Shown here piece after piece: positions 52,619 to 64,000 of a stretch of 64,000 bases of DNA (the stretch's first letter is position 1; each line of letters starts with the position of its first letter). The position numbers were made by a program, and so were the translations under genes. The notes beneath the pieces were generated by a model. That model was not told where the DNA came from. It saw only the letters and a list, made by a program, of their open reading frames with translations, and searched no databases. The stretch is from Penelope pileata (Eukaryota; Chordata; Aves; Galliformes; Cracidae): NCBI GenBank assembly GCA_013396635.1, contig WBMW01005650.1, positions 1,105,308 through 1,169,307 on the forward strand, written 5' to 3'.

Positions 52619-55600
52619 GTGAGGGCTGGGGGAGAGCAGTCAGGGAGGGATGTGTGGGGCTTCCTCATGGCGTTCAGTTGGGCTGGGGGTGCGTCCCCTG
52701 AGCCTGGCTCTGCTGGGGTGGCTGTGGTGTGGCAGGGCCAAGCCCCTTCCCGTAGGCCTTGCTGGCAGCCCTCAGCCTGTGTGTGCTGTGAGGTAACAGG
52801 GCAGTGGGGATGTGCCATGCTGGTGCAGCGTGGTGTAACGTTGCTGCTGGTGTCCCAGAAACTCATGGGAGAAGTGATGTTGGTGGCACAGCTCCTGGGT
52901 CCAGCAGCAGGTGGCGATGGGCTTCCATGAAGGCAATGGAGATTCAGTGATTCCCGTTGAAAGAAGGGCAGTGAATTAGCCAAGTGTGCTGACCAGCACT
53001 TGCTGCTGTTCGGATCCAAGTGAGGCTTGACAAGAAAAGGATGACTTAATGCCAGCACTGAGTTCCTGTACTTGCTGAAAAAAATGTATTTGCAAATTAA
53101 ACACAGTCAACATGTGACTGAGGTAGCGACAGAATTGGTAACGTTCCTCATCCAGTTGGATTATCTCAAGTGAAAACAGACCGAATGCACAAAATTAGTG
53201 GAATAGAAACGTATAAAACATCTGGATGCACACACATCAAATAGTACAGTATGTCAGAAACATACCAAACCCGTCTGAAAGTAGGAAAACACTATCTGCA
53301 AAACTGGAGCTTCAATAAGACTTTCATAAGCACTCTTGTGTCTCTTCTCAAAGCGTTTTTTGTAACATTTGGCTTCATTATACGGCTGTGCTTAGTTCAG
53401 CATGTGTGTTCTTGTAGTCTTTTTTCCCCTTCTTCATCAGTTTTCTTTTTCAAATGTAATCCAAATGGAGAGCTGGCAGTAAATAGCACATAGCTAGGAA
53501 GGCTTACTGCAGACCTGGTTTGCCTTGGTTTTTGTGTGCTGGACCATTTGGGCTGTGAGCGTTTGCTCTGGATACTGTTGCTTTTCAACTTGGAGTTTAG
53601 GTTATTTTAATCTGTTTTCTTCAGTAACCAAGATTGCAACTGTGTTATTCCTCTGCTCTTGCTAGTGTTTCTGGGAAAGGTCATGTGCTCAGCCTTTAAA
53701 ATCTATTTGCTTTAGTTTTGTTGTTCCTTAATCATTAGTAAAATAGATGAAGTGCTGCAACCTGGTGCAGTGTTGTCTTCAGTAGAAGCTGTATGGCCTT
53801 TTTCCTGAGAACTCCACCAAAAATACGTCCTAGGCATATTACAAATAAAAATTTTTCTTAGTAACTTGTCCCAGAGGTGGATTTTCTTTTCCATTTCATA
53901 TGACTCATGTTACTACCCTAGGCCTTATCAGCGATGTTACAATTGCCACTTCCAAAAACCAGTGCTGGCTCAGAAGGCATCGTTTGAGAAGCTAAATTAG
54001 GGTGTAGCTGGGCACCGTTGTCTTTCATGATGATGTTTGAATTTTTTTCCTCTCTCTCTCATGTTCTTCTCCTGTGTTGGCCTTCCTTCCACCAAAGGAC
54101 ATGCACATTTTCTGGTGTCTTCATAAATGAGTTAATTTTCTGATCAGCCCCCTTATAATACCCAGAATCAAATTTGCTGAAATCCTGTTTTCTGAGTTCA
54201 GCTCTCCCTCTTGCAGTTCAGAACACCCTCAGCTGCTTTACTTCTTTTTCTGCCCCAGCTCTTTCTTCCTGTGAGTTTTTATATTTTGCTTGTGTTATCT
54301 CCAGCATTTCAAACGGAACATTTGAAAATGACTCTGGTGAAGAATTTGTGTTATTATTATTCCACGTAGCAAATCATTGATCCACTGCATTTAAAATATT
54401 CATCTTTCCATATGATTTAGGAAAAAGTCAGTTGAAAGTTCAAGTTGCTGGCAAAAAAAAAAATAATGAAAAAGGAAGAGTTTTCGACAAATTGATTTAT
54501 AATAAGCCCGGTTCCATAATTAAGCGGTAGTTGAGGTGTATCTGTAAAACTGTAGTTCTTGTATTGATCTACTGGAAATAAAAGAAGAAGCTCTGTAATT
54601 CTATTTATGAGTGGCCTCTATAAGGGGAAAGAATACTCACAACAAGAGCCTAAAGTTGCACATTTCCTTGATTTTATTTCTTGTTTTATTTATTTTCTTG
54701 AAAGTGTCTGTAAGATTTGAATGCTGCAGATAATCAGGGAAAATGGTTTGTTAAGTATTTATGGAGAAATTGGAAACAGTAGAACAGTCTTTAAGGGAGA
54801 AAATTTTTGTGCATAGGCTGTACATGTCGTTGTGGGGAGAGGAAATGTTTGTGGTGGTGGATGTTTTACCAACATACATCCTCAGAAGGGTGGATTTATC
54901 TCACACAATGGCACTGGCTTGACTGCAGCCTCACCGACCAGGGCTCCCAAGGGATCACAGTATCTGTTCGCTTGTATGGAGCAGTTGCTGTCTTGGCACT
55001 CCAAGTATTGAAAGTTTCCCTTGATCTAAGCCCTTATCTAGAGAAACAACTTGGAAGTTAAAAGCTCTTCTATGAAAAAATAAAGTGTTTGGTACTTACC
55101 TACCTAAAGGCCTCTGAAGCCATTTGGAAATCGTAGATTTGATTTAAATTCTCCCATACATAAAACCAAACATACAACAGGAGTTTTATAACTCCTGTGT
55201 GTTTGTATCTGCACTGAAAACAAAATATGGAAATAAAATTAAATGAATCTTTATGATGCTGGAGGAAAATTGTAGAATGCACTCTATTGCCTACTGGGAT
55301 TTTGGTTTTGCCCAGTCTGGAATATTTATTAGACAGTCCTGAGTTGTAACTTTGCATTTTGAAAAGCCTATTAAAACAAGGATTACCCTGTGCTGTGTGG
55401 TGTAAATATAAAATATTTTTATTTCCTCAAAACATATCAGCGCAGAAACAGCTTGGATTATTAGATATTGGTTTATAAAGCCGTAACATTTTGTTTGTTC
55501 AATATATTATGGTAAATAACGTGCACAGGTGATAAAGTCACTTGAAAGCAGTTGTGTGCAGCTTAATCTTTGTGTAAATGAGCAAAAATAATAGAAAAAA

Positions 55601-58600
55601 ATATTTCAGAATAAGACATCAAACAATATTAAACACGAAAGCCAGGGAGTTTCCAGCACTAACATTACCACTCGGATAATTACTGTTAGCAGTACAGAAA
55701 CCAGAAAACTTGTGCCACGTGTTGAATGCTGTTTACCAGCAGATGTGTTTTGTTGTGTCTCACCTATCTATGTGCTGAGCTCTTGGGAGGAAGGGGAAAA
55801 TCCCCTTGGCAAAATCGGAGCAGGCGGATGTGTTAGCATGCCCAAATGAAACTTATCAGGTTGAAAATCTGAAACATTCCAAAGCCCTGGATAAACTTCC
55901 TTGGCTCTTGGTGGGCTGGCCAAACATTTCTGTAGCAGCGTTGCCTGGTATCTGCCCAGCTGCAGTGTACTGCTGGTTCACATCGTGTTTATTTGTAAAT
56001 ATCCATATGTGAATCTTAACTGTAAGGGATATTTTGGTTTTGGTGGTTTGAGAGGGAAATTGAAATGGTTTCCTCATCAGAGGCAGGTTTTCTAAATAAG
56101 AAATTAATTTTCTCATAAGAGTTTTTCAATTTGTCACTCAATAAGTAGGGACCTGATATGAAGGTCAGAAAGCCTCTACTCTTCTGTCTTGTAGCAAAAT
56201 CATTATTATACACAGCTAAGAGAAGCCAAAGTATAGCTGGTGATTTTTAATACTGACTTGAGTATGTCTAGTTGCTCACATTTAAAATTGGACTGCTCGT
56301 TAGTAAACATTTTATTTATTGCTCTTTTTTAATGAAACATTGGCTATAATTTTATGAGTAGAAAGGCCTCTGAAATGAAAACAAGAATTTACTTAGCACA
56401 AAGTATGTGAAATAAGAGAACCCACCTTAAGAATGTTGTTGCTGGAACTGAACCTTTCAGCGATTTGGTGTATATCGTGGTGTTCAACACAGCTCAGTGT
56501 TTGCTCAAGTGACCTGAGTTCAATGCCCTGAGTTACGCAGCATCTGCAAGGTCGGTTGTGCTTTTCTACACAAAGAATTTTTGTTAATAGACACAATTCT
56601 TTGGCCTGTGTGCAGCCCTGTTATTTTATGAAGCATTGTTATTTACAACCAATGGACTCTTTGAATTGAGTTACAGTTCCCCATAATAATATTCCTGTCT
56701 ATGAAAGTTATTACCAAAACCACATCAACTTTGCTTTCTTCTCTGTTACAGTTGCGTGGCTTTTATACCACGGTAGCTTGGACCTAAAGTAGCTCTGTAA
56801 TATGTTCTGCGCTTTGGAAAGCAACTTCCAGTCCAGTTAGGCATCAGTGTGTCCAATGTCATGGAGCATGCTAGCTAAACTTGTAACTGCTTCAAGAGGC
56901 AAAATGCATCTGGTTCCACATTTTCCCTTCTCCAGGTTTCCTTGTAGCACAACTGTGTTTTTCCCCAAGTCGCTCGTTGCCGTCTGGGCCAGTTCCTGCA
57001 GTAGGTGCACAGCAGTGTCTGAGATGATGAGCAGGGCTGCAGCCGTCAGCAGTTTTCCCTCCTGGCTGCTGGGCTGCAGCTTGAAACGACGTTGGCTTTC
57101 CAAAAAAGCCGATGGGTGACAGGAGAGCCATAGGAATCTGTTAGTTTGACCCCAGCTCTGACAATGCCAGCTTAATTTACTGGCTTGCATTGTGCCCTCA
57201 CAGAAGAAAACAAAACAGTCCTGAAATATAGGGGAGAGTCACTGCAGCAAAGGATGTTTGACCAAAATGATTTATGGTTATTTTTGATAAACTTCAGAGC
57301 TGGGCAGAAACAAGGATTCACCAGTACCTTGGAGCCAGAATAAGCGAAAGAGTCAGAGCACGCTTGTTGAGTATACTCACACCTATACAGGTCATGTGGA
57401 AAAATGTATTGTAAACAAAAAAGAAAGTACTCGAACCAAAATTCAGTGTTTCCCATTAGAAGTGTTGCTGATGCAGAAGCCTGGCAGAGGCTGCAGGGAC
57501 CTGCTGTGGTCCTGCACGGCTTAGCCCTTCCTGAAGGGCTTTTCTGGGGGTGCAGTCACGCAGATGGTTTGGGGCTCCCTGAGCATAGCATGTTTGACCT
57601 GCTGGAGGAATCCTCCAAACACTTCTGCCTGTATACGTTAGATCCACTCCAAATGCAGTTGAGTGATGTGTTGTTGGAGTGTGTGAGCTGTTGGAATGCC
57701 TGAATCAACAGCAATTTTGCATTTTTTTGCACGAATGTCACAGTATAGAAGGAGCCTGTTGTTAGGAGGTCATATGGGAGCACAGGTTTGATCTGTACAT
57801 CCTGTAAGGCTGCAAACTGCACACTTGCTGTGTGTGTAGATCTGTCTGTTTGGCAGGGGCAGGTATACAGCATATGGCCTTCTCACCTGGCCTAGTTGCT
57901 GAGCTGTGACATAGCTAATCTTGTCCCCTGTAATGTTGTCTGTCTGTATTATGTTATTTTTTTCCAGTTGCTGTTATGTAGGCTAGTGTTACCTTCAAAA
58001 GAGACAGCAAGAATATTTTTATCAAAGCATTGGTGAAAAACTGTGAAGATAATCCACCATTACCAGGGTGGGTTTTGCTTCGTGTGCTCCTTGAGTTCTT
58101 TCAGGTCACTGGGGCTGTGTGTTGCAGAGAGCCACAGATGTGTATTTTTTTTCAGAGCTTGCTTTCTTTCTGTGCTGGTGACATGCATTATGTGGCTCCC
58201 ATTGTCCTCCAGATTGCTTACCCTATAAATGAACTTGAAGGTGAATTTTATGCACACTATTTCAGTTTCATATTCATTTAACAATTTTTTTTGCTAGCAT
58301 ATACAGCCTTGTGATACAAGTGCAGGTGGAAGTACAATTTGACAGAAGACTTGCAGCTCATCTAGCGAGCGTGTTCTATAACTTCAAGGTAGCTCTGCTG
58401 AGAAAGACCAATAAAGAAATTATTTACACAGACTGAGAGATGTGACCTCACAGAAGAGTTTATGGATATTGCCTATGTTAGGAACAACACAATTGACATT
58501 TTCAGTGTTTGCAGTGCGCATCAATTTATGCTTCAATAATTAATCTCTTCTTTTCTTATATTTTTGAGGATGCTACTGAAAAAAACAGAAAACATTAAAT

Positions 58601-61600
58601 TTTTGTGCACAACAGAATTGTTCTGTGCAGATGAATGGTAGTTTTCTTCCAGGCGGTTCACGTAGGAGCCATGTCTGCATAGACAAAAATATAAGCCACA
58701 GCTGCTGTATTTTGCTAACATAAATTAGTAAATCCAAAATGAGTTGGAATGAATCTGAGGCTCTTTTATAAGGAAAATTGGGTTGTACTTCAGGTAAGGA
58801 AAAGAGCCAGGTTTTGTTACAAATTTACCTTGCGAACTCCGTGACTGTGGTTGTTAGCACCAACTCTGCTTTAGGGCTTCTTGTGGGTAGAGTTAATTTA
58901 GTTCTAACCTTGGGTGGTTTGGGGTGTATGGAGATATCTCAGTTGGCTGCAAGCGTAGTGTGGGCTTGAAAATCTTAGTTTTTCTGGTGTGTTGACTTAA
59001 ATACTAAGACTAACTTTTGTTTTTTTAAAAAGAAGCTGCTCTCTTTCTTTCTCTTTCTTTAAATTTTTCCTCTTCTCTTTCTTTTTCTTTCCTTCTCTTC
59101 CTTCCTGTCTGTCTTTTTACTGAAAAAATACCAAAATTTGAACAGGAATTGTTTTGGCCAGCATCAGTCTCCTTTGCTGCACATCTCCTGAAAAGTCCTT
59201 CTACAGCTTTCATCTTTTTTAGCTTGTGATAGAGTAATATTGCTTCTGTAGAAAAGTCCCGAGACCATGCCTAAGCGTTGGTGAGATGTTTTAAGTGTTG
59301 GTTTCCAGATGGTTTTATGCTTTTTTTACCTGTTGTTTTTGCTGAATGTAGCAGAGTGAAGTACATTGGAGCATAACTTTGTGTCTATGTTCTTTACGTA
59401 CAGCAGTGGCTATTTGATAAAGGTTTGAATAGAAAGTGAGGAGCTTTTGGTTTCCAATAAGTGGCTGTTAAGTTAGTTTCTTGTAAGCCTGCAGTTCTGT
59501 TCAGGCTCTTGGTAAGTTGGTGCTAGCATCACGCTGTGTCCCATATGCAAAGCAAATGTAAGAAAGAAAAATAAGTTTAGGATCTCTTTAAGGGATATTC
59601 ATGCTGTGCTGAGTTAAAGAATACTTTCTAAACTGAAATAAAGAATTTCAGATAGGAGAATCTTTAATAATATAGGCAGCAGGAAATTAGTGTGGAATGT
59701 AAAATTCATTATTATGATGAATGCTGCTGGAAGTGTTTGATATCACAGTTGGCTTTAATTTTGGTATCATACTGTTGCAAGTCTGCTGTGATTTTTGAGC
59801 TTTGTAGTCTTATGCTGCCACTTTTGTTTTCCTTGCTCAAAAATTTTCACATTTAGACAAAAGCTAAAAGAAAATTCTGTAAAGCCTGTAGTGTTAGCTG
59901 CATCAAGTGCAAAGGTGTTTCCTATTTCATTACCCTTAGCTGGGTACGTACAGCTCCAGTGCTATTGAATCTAGTCCAGTAGTCTTCCTAAAGCATGAAC
60001 TACTTCGAATACTCAGAGGAGATTCAGAGGTATAAAATTATATTGAATTTTGAATTCTTATTTTCATCAAATTTCCCATGATTTGTTTCTTGATATTTAA
60101 TGTATTTGAGCACCTGTGCAACTGCTACCTTATTGTCAAGACTTCTCAAATACTTCTGTTTATTGTCTGCTTTTCCTCTGTATTGTTTTGCATTATCTTC
60201 CATTTCCCTGTCTGCAGTTTACTGCTGACAGTACATTCATTCTGTCTGTAAACATTTTCTTTGTTTCAGTCCTGCATATGGAAAGCTGAGCTGTCGGGCC
60301 TTTAGTCTTGAACATATGCATTGTTTTCCTTGAACTTCCCAATGTTGTAGTTTGAAATAATCCAGGTTTTCTCTCACATTTGTATGCTCTTTCCTGGCTT
60401 ATTTAGCAAGTATGTCCATCTTCTGTTTGCAGGAAATGAGTGGCGTTCTGAAGAACATGCTTTCAGAGTGGTTCTCAACAGGATTCCTAAATTTGGAACG
60501 GGTCACGTGGCAATCACCTTGTGAAGTTCTCCAGAAAATCAGTGAGTAAGTGCTAAAGCTCCTAAAGCTCATTGGTGAAAAGGTGATGAAACATTCCTAG
60601 AGGTGCTGCAAATCCAGACTCTTGCTGCACTGCCTCCTTGCACTCCCTTTCCTCCCACAGTTGCTGCTGCCCCTGCTACCTCCATCACCACTGCCACCTT
60701 CACCCTTCAGTCTACCCCAGCAGTGTTGATAGCGAATCAGTGTTTAATTCTGATGCAGCGTGGGGTGCCAGACACTCAAGAGCACGTTTTAATTCTCTGT
60801 AGTGAGGCTCCCTTTCCTGGTTGGAACTGGTGAGGTGTGCAGAACTGCTTGTAAGCTCTACGTGAAAAGAGCACCTTGTTTTTTTATAAGCATTCCTTTA
60901 GATTGACAACATTTAGTTTTGACTTCATTAAATACTCAAAATGAGAGTGATGGCATTGAAGATTCTTTAGTAAAAGTAAAATTGTGTGATGCTTTGTCAC
61001 ATGAAAAGCTTGAAAAATGAATCTCTAAAGAAAGTTTGAAAGTACACGACTTAAATGTTGATGAGGCAAGGAAAAGAGATCTTACACAAACTTAACTTTC
61101 AAAATAAAAGGAATTTGTAATATGTCACTTAATCTTCAGGGTGTTTTGGCAACACTAGACTTTCAAGTGTAATAGGGAAAAGGATATTATGAATGATTGA
61201 ATATGTGGCTCTGGGAGTGCTAGCAGAAATTTAATTTCAACTAAGTATATATATTGTTGATAATTATATATGAAAGCGTGTGGCTAGGTTACTAAAAGTT
61301 ATTGAAGTACAAGATGTCACATTCTTGTAGCTGCACAGCGCACTGCATGAACCTTTGAAATATCAATTTACAAAATACCATAGGCTAATATTAGAAGACT
61401 AATTAGAATGCTTAGTTTGTAGAATTGGCAGTTGCTTTTGTTTTTAAATGAAAAATATGTTTGCTTTTCTTCATTGAGTTCTGAAGCTGTGCATCCTGTA
61501 AGAAACTGGGTCGATATGAAGCGTCGAGTGGGGTTGTACAGAAGATGCTACTATTTTTCTCACTGTGCAATCCCAGGAGAACCACTGATAGTCTTGCATG

Positions 61601-62266
61601 TTGCATTAACCAGCGATATCTCCAGCAGCATCCAGGTACAGTCTCTGATGTATTCAGTACACAGCAAAGTGCTTAACTTGCAACATATACCTTTTAAAAC
61701 CTCTAATACAGGGAATACTTGGTTTTGTTTCATTTTTAAAGAGATGAGAGCTGGCTTTCCTTCAAAACATTGCAGGTATTTTCTGAGTATCCCTTATACT
61801 ATGTAACCTAAAATTTTGGATTTTTGTTCGAGTTCAAGTAGAATGAAAAGAGATAAGAAATACATAAGAAAATACAGTAAATGACATTAAAACTTCAAAG
61901 CAGTTATGATTGCTTCTGAAAAATTTTAACCCCATTACAGTTATTCCTTATGAATAAGCAACTCTTCTTTCTCGATTAGATTTTTCTTGTTTTTCACAGA
62001 GAATAATGAATAAAACAGTAGGAAAATGTGTTAACACATTTGAAAGTTAGAAAGAAAGATCCTCACCTGTAAATAGAATAATAATTACCACTGACTTTTT
62101 GTTTTCATTTTCTCAGGCTATAGTGAAAGAAGTAGAACCTTTAGAAACAGAAGATGCAGACAAAATTACAACAGCAATTTTCTACTCGATCAGTTTGACT
62201 CAGCAAGGACTGCAAGGTGTGGAACTCGGGACTTACCTCATCAAACGTGTAGTAAAGGAGCTGCAG
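52067..62266 (+). CDS. MLYCD: Malonyl-CoA decarboxylase, exons 1-4 (3' end beyond window)
   Basis: The enzyme decarboxylates malonyl-CoA to acetyl-CoA and CO2, lowering malonyl-CoA and so relieving inhibition of CPT1; in birds it is also known from the goose uropygial gland, where it favours methylmalonyl-CoA use for branched fatty acids. Joining 52067-52618, 60433-60545, 61479-61635 and 62117-62266 gives 324 codons with no stop. Landmarks shared with the vertebrate family are GLFQHLGRLEGG, MLSEWFSTGFLNLERVTW, NWVDMKRRVG, YRRCYYFSHC and ISLTQQGLQGVELGTYLIKR. Residues 1-47 look like a mitochondrial presequence, about 48-190 the helical N-terminal domain, and 191-324 the start of the GNAT-like catalytic domain. 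Two cysteines reported to form interchain disulfides in the human enzyme (206 and 243) are present as Cys214 and Cys251. The catalytic Ser and His and the SKL-type peroxisomal tail belong to the last exon, which is not in the window. I identified it by recalled family similarity, not by a search. Confidence 0.96.
56837..57190 (-). other. Unidentified antisense open frame inside MLYCD intron 1
   Basis: A minus-strand frame of 117 codons ending in TAA at 56839-56837. The block is GC-richer and more CpG-rich than the intron around it. The downstream part, from about residue 35, reads like protein: Leu/Ala-rich helices (KLLTAAALLIISDTAVHLL, QELAQTATSDLG) then CGTRCILPLEAVTSLASML. Leu codons are mostly CTG or CTC. 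A possible acceptor (AACTAACAG) sits before the FLWLSCHP segment, so it could be a terminal exon of a nested gene, or the remains of a retrocopy. I do not recognise the family, and open frames of about 100 codons also occur by chance in this window, so I do not call a gene. Confidence 0.25.
57556..57873 (-). other. Second antisense open frame in MLYCD intron 1
   Basis: A minus-strand frame of 105 codons, about 370 bp upstream (on the minus strand) of the frame at 56837-57190. Its middle (VQIKPVLPYDLLTTGSFYTV, then FVQKNAKLLLIQAFQQL) alternates hydrophobic and polar residues like beta strands followed by a helix. The plus strand of 57404-57703 is also open for 99 codons, so strand is ambiguous and neither may be coding. 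Family not recognised. Confidence 0.15.
59037..59118 (+). repeat. Pyrimidine tract (CTTT-rich) in MLYCD intron 1
   Basis: Imperfect CTTT/CTCT repeats for about 80 bases, interrupted by AAA. On the minus strand it gives a Lys/Glu/Arg-rich open frame that is a low-complexity artefact. Confidence 0.9.
60433..60545 (+). CDS. MLYCD: MLYCD exon 2
   Basis: A 113-bp exon, codons 185-221 plus two bases of codon 222. The acceptor is TTCTGTTTGCAG at 60421-60432. The donor I chose is GTAAGT at 60546, giving AGTGA|GTAAGT; an alternative GT at 60542 would break the frame with exon 3. Translation gives EMSGVLKNMLSEWFSTGF then LNLERVTWQSPCEVLQKIS, nearly identical to the mammalian protein. This segment ends the linker and enters the catalytic domain, and contains Cys214, equivalent to human Cys206. 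Confidence 0.95.
60546..61478 (+). other. MLYCD: MLYCD intron 2
   Basis: A 933-bp intron bounded by GTAAGT and GAG. Near its 5' end, 60625-60720 is a C-rich Pro/Thr/Ala-type word cluster (repeated CTGC, CACC, CCTCC) that makes a short open frame; there is no evidence that it is coding. Confidence 0.9.
61479..61635 (+). CDS. MLYCD: MLYCD exon 3
   Basis: A 157-bp exon. The acceptor is the pyrimidine-rich TTTGCTTTTCTTCATTGAG ending at 61478. The first base completes codon 222 (GA|T, Asp), and the frame then reads SEAVHPVRNWVDMKRRVG, followed by LYRRCYYFSHCAIPGEP and LIVLHVALTSDISSSIQ. The donor is CAG|GTACAG at 61636, phase 0. It covers residues 222-274, early in the GNAT-like fold, and includes Cys251, equivalent to human Cys243. 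The open frame continues 171 bp into intron 3 before a stop, which would only matter if the intron were retained. Confidence 0.95.
61636..62116 (+). other. MLYCD: MLYCD intron 3
   Basis: A 481-bp AT-rich intron with GTACAG donor and TTTTCTCAG acceptor. No repeat or other feature recognised. Confidence 0.9.
62117..62266 (+). CDS. MLYCD: MLYCD exon 4
   Basis: A 150-bp exon, codons 275-324, phase 0 at both ends. The acceptor is CATTTTCTCAG ending at 62116 and the donor is CAG|GTAGGT at 62267. Translation runs AIVKEVEPLETEDADK, ITTAIFYSISLTQQGLQ, GVELGTYLIKRVVKELQ. The SISLTQQGLQGVELG core is the acyl-CoA-binding-like part of the catalytic domain and is almost invariant among vertebrates; the ETEDAD stretch is the variable loop. 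In mammals the next residues (REFP...) start the long last exon. I looked for them up to 64000 and did not find them. Confidence 0.95.
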
Positions 62267-64000
62267 GTAGGTGCGCAGGGTGTGATAAGACACTGGCCAA
62301 TGTTCTCCCCGTACACTGCTGTTTTAGTTTCCATTTTCTCTTGATTCTCAAGGTGAGGAGCTGCTAGGTATTCTGCTGCACTTTTACCTTCTTACCAGAT
62401 CAGATATTGAAGATCTGGAAAGAGTTGTAAAAACATTTTCTGCTGTTGCTTAGTGTCTGCCAGGTGTAGATACTGTCACACGGGTGATGTGCTGGTTGAA
62501 TTACTTGGTTTGTCTAACTACATGCATAGGTTGCTTAAAAATCAGAGTAGTACTTTTCTGTTGAACGTGCAGAGGCAGTACTTTCAGAGCAGCCCTCCTA
62601 TCTTTGCTCAGACATTTCTTACAATATAGGAAGGAAGATGTGTTTTGCACATGAAAGTCACAGGAATCAGTTATTTTATGCAAATCAGTTCTATTAATTT
62701 ATATAAGATGGCATGCTTGTAGGGTTATCGTTACCAGTTTTAGGACTACTCATTTCTAATAGAGCTTTCTTCCAAGCAAGGGGAGAAAGGAATGTGAATT
62801 TATTTATACAGAGCCCTGTGAAAGAGACACTCAGATTTCTGTGTTAAGTACATTGTTTCATTTAATAGCCTTTAGTACTTAAATTATTTACAAAGTTACT
62901 ACTTCAAAGTAACGATCAATGCTTGTGTTTGTATTCATTGTTCCAACACATGGATTAGTAATAATGTCTGGAAAATTGTCTGTGATTTAGAACTTCAGTT
63001 CTACTTACAAAAATGACTCCAAATTGGTTGCACCAAATTTCTACTACTACAAAATGATTGATTAGTCAAGTACTGAAGGAGAGCTGGCTGCCCTGAAGTT
63101 TTTGTTGTGTGTTTTTTCTTTAATGGATATTTTGGCTGAATTTTGTTGCTTCTTGCTTTCAAAGTGGCTTTTAGATTGATTGTGTAACGTGCAATAGTCC
63201 AGGTATAATTAGGCTGTGCCATCTGTCTGATCTTGACTGAGGGGAAATTGGGATAAATTCATGCAGTTATCTGCCTTCAGATCTGAAATTACTTCTGGAT
63301 AATTGAGTTGCTCTCATAAAATAACCCCATTGACAATGTATTTGTCCATCACTAAATTGCTTACAACACTGGAAAAAATATGAGTGAGTTACAAAGGAAA
63401 ATAGACATACCATACTTGGATAACATAGGTGCAAGTTCTGAAATTGGATGCATCCAACAGAAGAATTGTTTTTTTGTTTATAATTAGGACACGTTTCTAC
63501 GTTTCAACATTGAAAATGCAGCCCTCTGTCAAAAACATAATGAATAAAAACCAGTTTGGCTGAGATGCCTTTAACAACTGAAACAGGCTCTTATCTCTAT
63601 TCCCAAAACTTTATTTCATGCTGCGTGAATGTAGTTTATCCTAGCTCAGAATACAAAGAGTGACAGTTGGTCGTGTGTTGCTGGAATTCTGAATCTCCTC
63701 CTTTCTTCAGAACAAGGCCAGGCACTCCTCTTAAATACATCCATCAGTCAACCTGTGGAGCACAGTGCACTATTTCAGGGGGTTAGAAGACATGATCCAG
63801 TTGTGAATGGATATGAAGAAAGCGTGCACAGAAATCCAAAGTTACAATAGGCATCATGTCTTTTTCCAGAAATGTGTTTTTATTTGATAGTACTTTATGA
63901 CAATCTTGTAAAGCTCGGACAGCAAAAAACCTTTCTTGTAGGTAGACAGCAAGCCATATCATTTTTGCGAGATCTGGAGTGAAAAGATGGAATTTAATTC
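62267..64000 (+). other. MLYCD: MLYCD intron 4 (5' part, runs off the window)
   Basis: Begins with GTAGGT and continues to the window end. No frame in it matches the C-terminal third of malonyl-CoA decarboxylase, so the last exon must lie beyond 64000. No repeat recognised. Confidence 0.85.

Larger units (their letters stand above)
52619..60432 (+). other. MLYCD: MLYCD intron 1
   Basis: A 7.8-kb intron with GTGAGG donor and CAG acceptor. The exon 1 frame stays open into it as far as 52930. Its GC content falls quickly after the CpG island. It contains a pyrimidine tract (59037-59118) and a GC-richer block with antisense open frames (56.83-57.88 kb), both listed separately. I see no recognisable transposon in the remainder. 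Confidence 0.9.

Noticed and set aside
60603..60833. A 76-codon frame in MLYCD intron 2
   Set aside because: It starts from C-rich low-complexity sequence (Pro, Thr and Ala words) between two well-defined exons and has no splice borders in a compatible phase.
1..64000. Endogenous retrovirus, CRISPR array, tRNA or rRNA genes
   Set aside because: No LTR pairs, viral domain frames, regularly spaced repeats, tRNA A/B boxes with a cloverleaf, or rRNA words were recognised on either strand.

Overview
This is vertebrate nuclear DNA, most likely from a bird and probably a galliform close to chicken. Three things point there: CR1 LINE fragments with the avian 3' end (two on the minus strand near 26.4 and 47.0 kb, one on the plus strand near 14.9 kb, plus an older degraded copy near 2.1 kb), a very low density of other repeats, and one interrupted gene whose exons read as malonyl-CoA decarboxylase (MLYCD). 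There are no operons, CRISPR arrays, bacterial elements or recognisable viral genes.

Layout. Positions 1 to about 51.8 kb are an AT-rich stretch in which I recognise no protein-coding exon; the open frames there (up to about 136 codons) look like chance. It holds the CR1 pieces, one probable ancient MIR/CORE-SINE-like copy (about 38.6 kb), homopolymer and pyrimidine tracts, a borderline CpG island (18.18-18.60 kb), and several AT-rich blocks dense in homeodomain, POU, TCF/LEF or MAF-type words that resemble conserved non-coding DNA. In human the HSBP1 and CDH13 genes lie upstream of MLYCD across a gap of tens of kilobases, so an empty flank is expected; I found no HSBP1 or CDH13 exon.

From about 51.88 to 52.62 kb is a CpG-island promoter without a TATA box, carrying a YY1-type motif, two CCAAT boxes in opposite orientation and a GC box, running into MLYCD exon 1. 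The gene reads on the plus strand. Coding exons are 52067-52618, 60433-60545, 61479-61635 and 62117-62266, all with GT/AG borders and compatible phases, giving 324 codons. By comparison with human MLYCD (493 residues) the remaining roughly 170 residues, with the catalytic Ser/His and the peroxisomal C-terminus, lie in a fifth exon past position 64000. Two in-frame start codons (52067 and 52208) would give a mitochondrial form and a shorter cytosolic or peroxisomal form.

The most unexplained spots are a GC-rich, protein-like antisense open frame inside MLYCD intron 1 (56.8-57.9 kb), the orphan CpG-rich block at 18.2 kb, and a 12-bp perfect inverted repeat inside a candidate non-coding element at 12.4 kb. 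Nothing here is strong evidence for an undescribed biological system.
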